Shown piece after piece: positions 1 to 6,003 of a DNA stretch of 7,430 nt. Under the pieces are notes generated by a model. It was not told the origin of the DNA, did no database searches, and saw only the letters and a program-made list of their open reading frames with translations. Both the position numbers and the translations under genes were made by a program. How positions within the stretch are numbered: position 1 is the first letter of the stretch; every line of letters begins with the position of its first letter. Location: contig JABUTE010000152.1 of the NCBI GenBank assembly GCA_021443825.1, positions 1-7,430 of the forward strand, written 5' to 3'. This stretch comes from Bacillota bacterium. Its GTDB lineage: Bacteria > Bacillota > Clostridia > Peptostreptococcales > Anaerovoracaceae.

Positions 1-35
1 CGCACGGGCGAAGGCAAATATTGCTCCCTGCCCTT
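1..35. other. Short flank after the phosphatase gene; no feature supported
   Basis: These 35 bases lie downstream of the phosphatase stop codon on the minus strand. I see no hairpin with a T-run, so the operon may continue out of the window. A GGGAG stretch on the minus strand could be a ribosome binding site for a following gene, but no ATG is visible before the edge. Confidence 0.4.
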
Positions 36-887
36 TTACGCCAGCAGCTCTTCCAGCACCTGGGCCAGGCCGTCTTCGGTGTTGGGCGGGCAGACGACAT
101 CGACCATCTGCAGCACCTCGTCCACCGAGTTGCCCATGGCGACGCTTACCCCCGCGTAGCGGAGCATGGCCAGATCGTTGTTGCTGTCGCCGAAGACCAT
201 CAGGTTTTCGGGGCCAAGACCCTGCAAACGGCAAAGCTGCTGCAGGGCATCGGCCTTTGAGGTGGTTGCGCCGCCGATCTCGATATCGAAATTCTTCGAG
301 CAGATCACCGTAAGATCCGGGTAGGTCTGCAGCACATCGTTGATCTGCCACTTGACCTGGGGGCTGGCAAAGCCCAGCTTCAGGTTCTCCAGCTCGTGGA
401 TATGCTCTTTCAGCAGGGCGATGATATCGGGCACCGCCGTGCGGGTGGTGCGCACATATTGCTGGCGAGCCTCGGTCACCACGCCGTAGTCTTCCATATG
501 ATCGACGAAATACTGCCCCACATAGCCGCGGCGTCCGAAGAAGACCTCCAGCATCACCCGGGGGTCGGTCAGAATGGGCATAATGCGCTCCACCGCCTGC
601 GCATCCAGCAGGTTCTCGTAAATGGAGCTTTGATCGTCCTGGCGGATGATGCCGGCCCCGTTGGAGCTGATCACATGGGTGATGGCAGAGATCTCGCCGA
701 TGTCTTCAGGCAAAGAGCTGTAGACACGGCCGGTGGCGGCGCAAAGCACGTAGCCTGCCTCACGGGCCTTTTCCAAAGCCCTGCGGGTGCGCTCGCTTAC
801 ATGGCTGGATGCATCCAGCAGGGTGCCGTCCAGATCGAAGGCGATCAGCCGGATATTCTGTTTCTGTGTAGGTGTCAGATATGCCAT
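36..887 (-). CDS. Cof-type HAD-superfamily hydrolase (IIB phosphatase)
   Basis: A 283-residue cytoplasmic phosphatase of the haloacid dehalogenase superfamily, Cof/YidA-like subfamily. Members dephosphorylate sugar phosphates, flavin precursors or similar small metabolites using Mg2+; the substrate cannot be read from sequence. Visible motifs are motif I DLDGTLLD (residues 18-25, nucleophile D18 and acid/base D20), motif II around T52 in ATGR, the SSNGA segment typical of the Cof cap boundary (74-78), motif III K201, and motif IV GDSNND (233-238, metal ligands D234 and D238). Length is usual for the family, and residues about 85-190 form the IIB cap. The start is the only early in-frame Met; a weak AGAGGG site sits about 4 nt upstream and overlaps the end of scpB, whose stop is 8 nt before this ATG. 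It is probably the last visible gene of the scp operon. Family confidence is high; no specific function is assigned. Confidence 0.93.
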   Translation of the reverse strand: MAYLTPTQKQNIRLIAFDLDGTLLDASSHVSERTRRALEKAREAGYVLCAATGRVYSSLPEDIGEISAITHVISSNGAGIIRQDDQSSIYENLLDAQAVERIMPILTDPRVMLEVFFGRRGYVGQYFVDHMEDYGVVTEARQQYVRTTRTAVPDIIALLKEHIHELENLKLGFASPQVKWQINDVLQTYPDLTVICSKNFDIEIGGATTSKADALQQLCRLQGLGPENLMVFGDSNNDLAMLRYAGVSVAMGNSVDEVLQMVDVVCPPNTEDGLAQVLEELLA

Positions 888-895
888 AAGACCCT

Positions 896-1513
896 CTATT
901 CTTCGTTTTGATCGTTTTCGGCAAGAAGACTGCCCGGAATACCCGGCAGCGATTCCTGGCCCTCCAGCGGCAGATTAAAGGCCTCGTCGAGGGTCAGATC
1001 GTCGATATCCTCCAGCAGGGGAAGATCGTTTAAGGTCTCAAAGCCGAACAGGCGAAGAAACTCCTTGGTGGTACCGTAAAGGATGGGCCTTCCGATCTTG
1101 GTGCTGCGGCCCTTTTCTTCGATGAGACGGCGGTCCATCAGGCCGTCCAGCACCTTTTCGCTTTTCACGCCCCGCACGCTTTCGATCTCGCTGCGGGTGA
1201 CGGGCTGCTTATAAGCCACGACGGCCAGCACCTCCAGCGCCGCCTGGGTCAGCTTCTTTTCTTTGACCGGCGTGCAAAGGCGGGTGATGTAATCGTCGTT
1301 GACGGGATTGGTGCAAAGCTGAAAGGACTTATCCATCTCGCGGATCAGCAGGCCGCTGCCCCGTTCCTCGTAATCTCTTGCAAGAGATCGCAGCATATGG
1401 GTCATTTCCGAGGGGCTCACCTGAAACAGCTCAGCCAGGGTTCGCGCCTCCAGGGGCTCGCCCCAAACGAACAGCAACGATTCCAGGGCGGATTTGATGC
1501 TTTGTTCTGTCAT
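896..1513 (-). CDS. scpB: Segregation and condensation protein B (ScpB)
   Basis: A 205-residue kleisin-associated winged-helix protein. ScpB dimers bind the ScpA kleisin, and together they form the condensin-like SMC-ScpAB complex that compacts and segregates replicated chromosomes. The N-terminal winged helix spans about residues 3-80 (SALESLLFVWGEPL at its start). The second winged helix contains the hallmark segment from LTQAALEVLAVVAYKQPVTR to ESVRGV (about 88-116), followed by GRPILYGTTKEFLRLFG (141-157), the most diagnostic ScpB stretch. The C-terminal 40 residues are acidic and probably disordered, as usual. The ATG is 2 nt after the scpA stop, and a full AAGGAGG site 7 nt upstream lies inside the end of scpA, so translation is probably coupled. 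The order scpA-scpB is conserved in Firmicutes. Nothing looks truncated. Confidence 0.97.
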   Translation of the reverse strand: MTEQSIKSALESLLFVWGEPLEARTLAELFQVSPSEMTHMLRSLARDYEERGSGLLIREMDKSFQLCTNPVNDDYITRLCTPVKEKKLTQAALEVLAVVAYKQPVTRSEIESVRGVKSEKVLDGLMDRRLIEEKGRSTKIGRPILYGTTKEFLRLFGFETLNDLPLLEDIDDLTLDEAFNLPLEGQESLPGIPGSLLAENDQNEE

Positions 1514-1515
1514 TG

Positions 1516-2322
1516 TTACGCCTCCTTGTCAGAAAGGTCGATCTGCGTCGGATCGCCCGCGTGCTCGGCATCATCGGGGGAAACGGTGCGTCCTGCCTCT
1601 TTTTTCATGAAGCGGATGTCGCCGTAGCGCTGCTTCTGCTCGGCAGACAGCAGCCCCTCCTTGATCATCTCAAGCAGCGACATAAAGCTGAGCACCCGGT
1701 TGAACACAGAGCCGTCGCTTCGGATCAGCTCCGAAAACAGGATGGAGTCGCGGGTCTGAAACAGCTCAGCCAGCTGGCTCATGCGGCTTTCGATGGAGAC
1801 GCGTTCTCCTTCAATGATGCGGTAGGTGCGCCGCACCTCTTCCATCCGCTGCTTTTTGTTCAGATAGTCTTTAAAGGCGGCCGCCAGCTCTTCCTCGCTG
1901 GCCGTCAGCAGAATGTCGGGCTCACCCGTCCAACGGGAAAGATCCTCCTGCGGCTTGGTATACATCAACGAGGTCAGCTCCTGCTGCTCGTCCAAAAAGG
2001 CGGCAATTTCTTTAAACCGGCGGTATTCAAGGATCTGCTGCACCAGCAGCCGGCGGGGATCCTCGGCCTCCTCACCCTCGGTGTCTTCTGCCGGACGGGG
2101 CAGCAGCATCCGCGATTTGATCTCGATCAGCTCGGCCGCCAGCACCATGAATTCCTGTGCCAGCTGAGGTTCGATGGTCTTCAGCTCGGCCACATATTCC
2201 AGATATTGGGTTGTGATCTCTGCGATCTTAATATCGTAGACGCTCATGCGGGCATGCTCGATCAGATAGATCAGCAGCTCGAAGGGGCCTTCGAACAGAT
2301 CCAGCTTGACTCTGTAGCTCAT
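1516..2322 (-). CDS. scpA: Segregation and condensation protein A (ScpA, kleisin)
   Basis: A 268-residue kleisin subunit of the SMC-ScpAB complex. It bridges the SMC heads and carries the ScpB dimer; it acts in the cytoplasm on the nucleoid. The N-terminal SMC-neck binding domain begins with the typical FEGPFELLIYLIEHARMSVYDI (about residues 10-31). It is followed by the conserved helix with AAELIEIKSRMLLPRP (62-77), an acidic linker (about 78-90), and the central ScpB-binding region with LLVQQILEYRRFKEIAAFL. The C-terminal winged helix includes LSFMSLLEMIKEG (211-223). The C-tail after about residue 240 is charged and probably flexible. The start has a good AAAGGAG site 7 nt upstream that overlaps the stop codon of the upstream transglycosylase gene, implying coupled translation. 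Length agrees with the family. Confidence 0.97.
   Translation of the reverse strand: MSYRVKLDLFEGPFELLIYLIEHARMSVYDIKIAEITTQYLEYVAELKTIEPQLAQEFMVLAAELIEIKSRMLLPRPAEDTEGEEAEDPRRLLVQQILEYRRFKEIAAFLDEQQELTSLMYTKPQEDLSRWTGEPDILLTASEEELAAAFKDYLNKKQRMEEVRRTYRIIEGERVSIESRMSQLAELFQTRDSILFSELIRSDGSVFNRVLSFMSLLEMIKEGLLSAEQKQRYGDIRFMKKEAGRTVSPDDAEHAGDPTQIDLSDKEA
1521..1527 (-). promoter_or_regulatory. Ribosome binding site of scpB, inside scpA
   Basis: The minus strand reads AAGGAGG here, 7 nt upstream of the scpB ATG and within the last codons of scpA. This supports the scpB start and suggests that scpB translation depends on ribosomes finishing scpA, which would keep the two subunits in ratio. Confidence 0.85.
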
Positions 2323-2329
2323 GAGGGAG

Positions 2330-2336
2330 CTCCTTT
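2330..2336 (-). promoter_or_regulatory. Ribosome binding site of scpA, overlapping the upstream stop
   Basis: The minus strand reads AAAGGAG, whose first bases belong to the TAA stop of the lytic transglycosylase gene, 7 nt from the scpA ATG. It fixes the scpA start and ties scpA translation to the preceding gene. Confidence 0.8.
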
Positions 2337-3609
2337 ACGGACAGACGTTTTCGGATACGGAAAGAAATTCGTTGGAGCAGCCGCTGGCGGTGCAATAGCT
2401 TTGCAGCTCTTCTCGGTAGCCGAACACCTTTTCGGCATAGCTTAGACTGTAGGTTCCTCCGGTAACGGCTCCGCCGCCCTGGTTATAGGCGGTGAGGCCT
2501 AAGGTCTCGCCGTTGTAGACCTTGATATTGCGGGCGATATAGGCAGCGCCGAACTGGATGTTTCCGTGAACGGTGCGGGCAAAGGTGAGGGTATAGCCTC
2601 CTCTTGTTACCGTGGAGGGCATCAGCTGCATCAGCCCGATGGGAACCTGATAGAAATAGCCCAGGCTGTAGCGGCTCTCGGTGCGGGCCACACCCATGAT
2701 CAGGTCTTCGCTGATGCCGTTGACGGCTGCCTCGTGACGAAACAGGTATTCCAGCAGAATGGCGTCGTTTTCGGTAAGAGCTTTTTGCACCTTGCGCATG
2801 TAATCGACCCGGCCTTTAATATAGCTGCGGTTGTTTTCACTGAACTGCTCTTCGGCCGTCGTTTGGGGATCGGTGCTGATGGAAAGCCCGCCGTAGGAAT
2901 CAAAATAGACAGAATAAGGCAGCTCTTCCGCTTCGGTCAGAGCCGTCAGCCGGATATAGAGCACCCCTTCGGAATCAAAGACATCGTTGGCATTGATATT
3001 AAGAAGCCGGCCTGTCCGGGAGGGAAGAGGCTCTTCGCCCAGAACCAGACGGGCAAAGCCGCGGCCGGCGGGGCCCAGATACTGGCAGCAAAGGTCGGCG
3101 TAGTAGCCCGCAAAGCTGCTTCTGACGGCCGCTTCCAGTTCCTTTTCAGGAGAAGGAGCATCGTCGGTAAACCCATCGACCAGATAAAAGCTGGCATCCT
3201 TATGGATCCGGATGCTCTGCCGATCTGCGAAATGATTGGCGATGATCTCGGGGCTCTCGGGCCCGGGATATGCCTGCGGCTCACGGAGCACCAGCTCATA
3301 GCGGCCTGCATGCTGCTCCATCGAAAGGCCCAGCATGGAGCAGAACAGCTCGTCCAGCGGAATGTAGGCAGAGCCATCGCTTACCGTGACGGAGTTTTGC
3401 AGCTGCCAGTTATGGATATGATAGCCGTCCACATAGATATCTTTATACAGATAATTGAGATCCTTTGCATAGGGCAGATCGGCGTCTGCCGCATCGGCAC
3501 TTGCCGGAAACAGCAGCGCGGCCAGAAATACGGACAGCGCAAAGAGCGCCGGCAGCAGCAGCTTTTTGCCGTCTGTTCGGATCGCATGAACACATTTTTT
3601 TATACACAT
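2335..3609 (-). CDS. Exported SLT-type lytic transglycosylase with N-terminal repeat domains
   Basis: A 424-residue secreted or membrane-anchored murein hydrolase that would cleave the MurNAc-GlcNAc bond of peptidoglycan with 1,6-anhydro product formation. The basic N-terminus and hydrophobic run (about 17-36) followed by ASADA-ADA look like a signal peptide, cleaved near residue 40. The C-terminal SLT domain starts near 285: catalytic E311 in ARTESRYS, then GLMQLMP (325-331), AAYIARNI and AYNQGGGAV (374-382), all in the family order. The 240 residues between are unusual. Two segments (about 58-109 and 203-246) each show the VDG/NAN, YIPLDEL or YIRLTAL, and strand-end pattern of copper amine oxidase N1-like repeats, a wall- or matrix-associated fold in Clostridia. 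The short tail has three Cys (406, 411, 423). ATG 3609 is the only in-frame start and has no ribosome binding site. It heads the scpAB operon, 12 nt before scpA. Confidence 0.9.
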   Translation of the reverse strand: MCIKKCVHAIRTDGKKLLLPALFALSVFLAALLFPASADAADADLPYAKDLNYLYKDIYVDGYHIHNWQLQNSVTVSDGSAYIPLDELFCSMLGLSMEQHAGRYELVLREPQAYPGPESPEIIANHFADRQSIRIHKDASFYLVDGFTDDAPSPEKELEAAVRSSFAGYYADLCCQYLGPAGRGFARLVLGEEPLPSRTGRLLNINANDVFDSEGVLYIRLTALTEAEELPYSVYFDSYGGLSISTDPQTTAEEQFSENNRSYIKGRVDYMRKVQKALTENDAILLEYLFRHEAAVNGISEDLIMGVARTESRYSLGYFYQVPIGLMQLMPSTVTRGGYTLTFARTVHGNIQFGAAYIARNIKVYNGETLGLTAYNQGGGAVTGGTYSLSYAEKVFGYREELQSYCTASGCSNEFLSVSENVCP

Positions 3610-3617
3610 AGGTAGGT

Positions 3618-3646
3618 ATTATAACATACTTTATGCGGTTTGTAAA
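3618..3646 (-). promoter_or_regulatory. Sigma-A-type promoter of the transglycosylase-scpAB operon
   Basis: On the minus strand the -35 box TTTACA (3641-3646) and a perfect -10 box TATAAT (3618-3623) are separated by exactly 17 bp. Transcription would begin near 3609-3611, at or 1-2 nt before the annotated ATG. It lies between the terminator of the upstream cassette and the first gene of the operon, which is the expected position. Confidence 0.85.
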
Positions 3647-3685
3647 ATCTCGAGCGGACGGTCTTCTGCAAGGGGTTTGCCCCAC

Positions 3686-3723
3686 AAAAAAACTGCGCGG
3701 CAAAGCCGCGCAGCCTCTTTTTT
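3686..3723 (-). terminator. Strong intrinsic terminator of the M20 cassette
   Basis: A perfect 9-bp GC-rich stem (CTGCGCGGC at 3693-3701, GCCGCGCAG at 3705-3713) with a 3-nt loop is followed on the minus strand by seven T residues (3686-3692). A six-T run on the other side (3718-3723) would make it work in both directions. It lies 17 nt after the M20 stop and separates that cassette from the scpAB operon promoter. Confidence 0.95.
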
Positions 3724-3739
3724 ATGGGTTGGTTTTTAA

Positions 3740-5122
3740 TTACTTGGGCTGGGGTACGGGTACTTCAGCGGGGATGGGGCACTTGTAGGTTCTGCCGTTC
3801 ATTGCTGCAGCGAATTCGTCCTTTGCAGCCTGAACCTTTGCGGCATCATGATAGAACTTGGAAGCGCAGACAGCCATGACTTCTGCACCGTAGAGCATGC
3901 CCTTGTGTCCGATGGACATACCGGAGCAAGCGGTGATCTGCCAGGAGTGTCCGGGAGCAGCCAGATTCCAGCAAGCGGTGTTGACCTGAACGCAGGGAAC
4001 AACGTGCATTACATCGCCTACGTCGGTGGAGCCGTAGCCATCGGCATGGAGGATCTCACCAACGGTGGTGCAAAGAGGTCCGTTCTCCAGAGCGCCGGAG
4101 GTCTTGAAGGCTTCGTACATGGGGCTCTGTTCGTTGAGAGCAGCAGCGAAGGCCTTTTCTTCTTCGGTCCACTGGGGCAGAGTTACTTCGTTCATTGCTT
4201 CGTGAGCAGCCTGGAGCATTACCTTGCTGTTCATGGTGTTGTAGCAGCCGCCCAGGAATTCGACTTCCAGATCGGTCTCGGTCATGTGAGCAGCACCTTC
4301 AGCGACCTTTACCAGTCTGTTGTAGGTGTTTTCGATGGCGTCTCTGGACATAGCGCGTACATAGTACCATACGGAGGCCTTATCGGGAACGATGTTGGGA
4401 GCGGTGCCGGCTTCCTTGTAAACGTAATGGATTCTTACGTCGGAGGTAACATGCTCTCTCAGGTAGTTGGCGCCTACGGAGGTCAGCTCTGCAGCATCCA
4501 GAGCGGAACGGCCGTTGTGGGGGTCGCCGCCTGCGTGAGCAGTTCTGCCCTTGAAGTGGAAGATGGCGGAGTTCAGACCGGTCATGGTTCCGTCGGTCAG
4601 CATGTTGGAGGAGCTGCCGTGCCAGGAGATGGCCAGATCGATGTCCTTGAATGCGCCGTTTCTTGCCATGAATGCCTTACCGGTCAGAACTTCTTCACCG
4701 GGGCAGCCATAGTAAACAACAGTGCCTTCTGCACCGGTAGCTTCCAGATCAGCCTTCATACCGAGAACGGCACCCAGAGATGCAACGCCCAGCAGGTTGT
4801 GGCCGCAGCCCTGTCCGGCTCCGCCGGCAACGATGGGATCCTTGGTGGTGCAAACCTTCTGGCTCATGCCGGGAAGTGCATCGTATTCGCCCAGGATACC
4901 GATGATGGGATGGCCCTTGCCCCAGGTTGCCTTGATGGCGGTGGGCATATCGACATAACCGACCTCGACTTCAAAGCCGTGCTCCTTGAGGAATTCAGCA
5001 GTCCACTTGCAGGCGTTTACTTCGTTGTAAGCGGTCTCGGGGCATTCCCACATCTTGCTTGCGACTTCGATCAGTGCAGCTTCGTTCTGCTTGATGGCAT
5101 TAGTGATTACAGAATGATCCAT
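3740..5122 (-). CDS. M20-family amidohydrolase, AbgB-like
   Basis: A 460-residue cytoplasmic metal-dependent amidohydrolase resembling E. coli AbgB, a subunit of p-aminobenzoyl-glutamate hydrolase. The family removes acyl or aroyl groups from amino acids or small peptides; the exact substrate here is unknown. Catalytic-domain motifs are GEYDALPG (78-85), GQGCGHNLLG (104-113; C106 and H108 likely metal ligands), YYGCPGEE (137-144; E143/E144 catalytic and metal), WHG (H168), STDVGDV (365-371) and APGHSWQ (H392). The inserted dimerisation domain runs from about 185 to 300 and begins with KGRTAHAG and GRSALDA. The ending YKCPIP is also AbgB-like as I recall it. No signal peptide is seen. The ATG has an AGGAG site 9 nt upstream. 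The gene follows two membrane-protein genes after a 137-nt gap holding a hairpin, and a terminator closes it. By my count all 24 lysines use AAG, suggesting strong expression. Confidence 0.93.
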   Translation of the reverse strand: MDHSVITNAIKQNEAALIEVASKMWECPETAYNEVNACKWTAEFLKEHGFEVEVGYVDMPTAIKATWGKGHPIIGILGEYDALPGMSQKVCTTKDPIVAGGAGQGCGHNLLGVASLGAVLGMKADLEATGAEGTVVYYGCPGEEVLTGKAFMARNGAFKDIDLAISWHGSSSNMLTDGTMTGLNSAIFHFKGRTAHAGGDPHNGRSALDAAELTSVGANYLREHVTSDVRIHYVYKEAGTAPNIVPDKASVWYYVRAMSRDAIENTYNRLVKVAEGAAHMTETDLEVEFLGGCYNTMNSKVMLQAAHEAMNEVTLPQWTEEEKAFAAALNEQSPMYEAFKTSGALENGPLCTTVGEILHADGYGSTDVGDVMHVVPCVQVNTACWNLAAPGHSWQITACSGMSIGHKGMLYGAEVMAVCASKFYHDAAKVQAAKDEFAAAMNGRTYKCPIPAEVPVPQPK

Positions 5123-5141
5123 TATTTGATACTCCTTATTG

Positions 5142-5185
5142 AGAATGGGCCTTCAGCCCCTGAAAAAGGAACTGAAGGCCGTTCT
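5142..5185 (-). other. Intergenic hairpin just upstream of the M20 ribosome binding site
   Basis: GGCCTTCAG (5148-5156) pairs perfectly with CTGAAGGCC (5172-5180), and AGAA/TTCT extends the stem beyond a small internal mismatch; the loop is 15 nt. On the minus strand the hairpin ends 5 nt before the AGGAG of the M20 gene and is not followed by a T-run. It therefore looks like an mRNA stabiliser, a processing site or a translation-control element and not like a terminator. Confidence 0.65.
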
Positions 5186-5209
5186 TAGTTCTTTAGAATA
5201 TTGGATTGT

Positions 5210-5231
5210 GTAAGTTATTTGTAAGTTATTT
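5210..5231 (+). repeat. Tandem 11-bp repeat, GTAAGTTATTT x2
   Basis: Two perfect back-to-back copies of GTAAGTTATTT, followed by a degenerate partial third copy (TGTAAATAA, 5232-5240), lie between the second membrane-protein gene and the M20 gene. TTTGTAAGTTATT (5218-5230) recurs in inverted orientation at 6967-6979, over the predicted start of the cassette transcript. It may be a protein-binding site or chance AT-rich repetition. A weak promoter-like pair (TTACAA, TATTCT) on the minus strand runs through the same area. Confidence 0.6.
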
Positions 5232-5259
5232 TGTAAATAAACCGATCAGAGGACTTGCA

Positions 5260-5949
5260 TTAAGCCTTCTTCTTGTTAGCCATTACAACGCCCAGACCCA
5301 TTGCACCGAAGGAGCAGATGATGGGAGGAACAGCAGACTGTGCCCAAGCGGGAAGGAAGTTGAAGGCACCCTTCAGCTGCAGGAAGTAGACGATGATGTC
5401 TGCGGGAATTACGATGAGGGCCAGCTTCTTAGCGGTGAATGCATAGTTTGCAAGCAGAGCAGCGAACAGTGCGGGCAGCAGCAGGTTCAGTGCAGAGGTT
5501 ACGATGGGAGGCAGCAGGCTCAGCAGCCAGGAACCGCAGATAACACCGACGGTAAGGAAGATGGTGGATACGAAGGTAGAAGTAGCGCAGCCGATGGTTG
5601 CGGTGATGGTGCCCTTGTCAGTACCTTCTTCGATACCTGCGGACAGAGTAGCGATGGAGGAGCAGGGTACACGCAGGTTGGAAATGTTACCGGAAAGGAA
5701 TGCCATATAGGTTCCGGGAACGCCCAGCATGGTGAAGTAAGAGATAGGCTCTCTGATGTATGCGGAGCATACGAGGGGGAACTGGATCGCAAAGGCGGCG
5801 CCGAAGGCTGCCCAGTCAGGCCAATAGCCCTGCAGACCTAAGTAAAGGCAAGGTCCGAATACGAGCAGGATACCCAGCAGGTTGGTTCCGCGGCCCCATT
5901 TAACGATAAATGGTAAGAAATTATTCTTATAAACGTTATTATTTTCCAT
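5260..5949 (-). CDS. Small polytopic membrane protein of unknown family, cassette partner
   Basis: I do not recognise a named family for this 229-residue protein. Hydrophobic segments are at about 22-40, 46-63, 70-88, 121-142, 148-170, 174-193 and 205-224, giving six or seven membrane spans. A long, less hydrophobic segment (about 89-120, containing SGNISNLRVPCSSIATLSAG and EEGTDKGT) is rich in small and polar residues, including paired Gly/Ser/Thr that could line a substrate path. The short N-terminus is Asn-rich and the C-terminus ends in KKKA, suggesting a cytoplasmic tail. There is no ATPase or other soluble domain. The ATG has an AGGAG site 7 nt upstream. It sits 54 nt after the DUF5058-like gene and upstream of the M20 hydrolase, so I infer a transport role together with its neighbour. 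The first 18 codons are AT-rich although the rest is not, as in well-translated genes. Confidence 0.85.
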   Translation of the reverse strand: MENNNVYKNNFLPFIVKWGRGTNLLGILLVFGPCLYLGLQGYWPDWAAFGAAFAIQFPLVCSAYIREPISYFTMLGVPGTYMAFLSGNISNLRVPCSSIATLSAGIEEGTDKGTITATIGCATSTFVSTIFLTVGVICGSWLLSLLPPIVTSALNLLLPALFAALLANYAFTAKKLALIVIPADIIVYFLQLKGAFNFLPAWAQSAVPPIICSFGAMGLGVVMANKKKA

Positions 5950-6003
5950 TGTTATTCTCCTATTACAAAATGGTTTTCAACTACGGATTACAGGGTACTG
6001 ATC

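Noticed and set aside
1513..2445. A 310-codon open frame on the plus strand opposite scpA.
   Set aside because: It is antisense to a clear ScpA with all family motifs, and its composition looks like the shadow of a GC-rich gene.
2566..3615. A 349-codon plus-strand frame opposite the transglycosylase.
   Set aside because: The minus-strand gene has a signal peptide, SLT motifs and a promoter; the plus frame is a shadow.
5142..5185. The intergenic hairpin as an intrinsic terminator.
   Set aside because: Neither strand has a run of T after the stem, and the M20 ribosome binding site follows at once.
3848..5188. A 446-codon open frame on the plus strand opposite the M20 gene.
   Set aside because: It mirrors the strongly biased codon use of the M20 gene, which carries all catalytic motifs; the antisense product resembles nothing I know.
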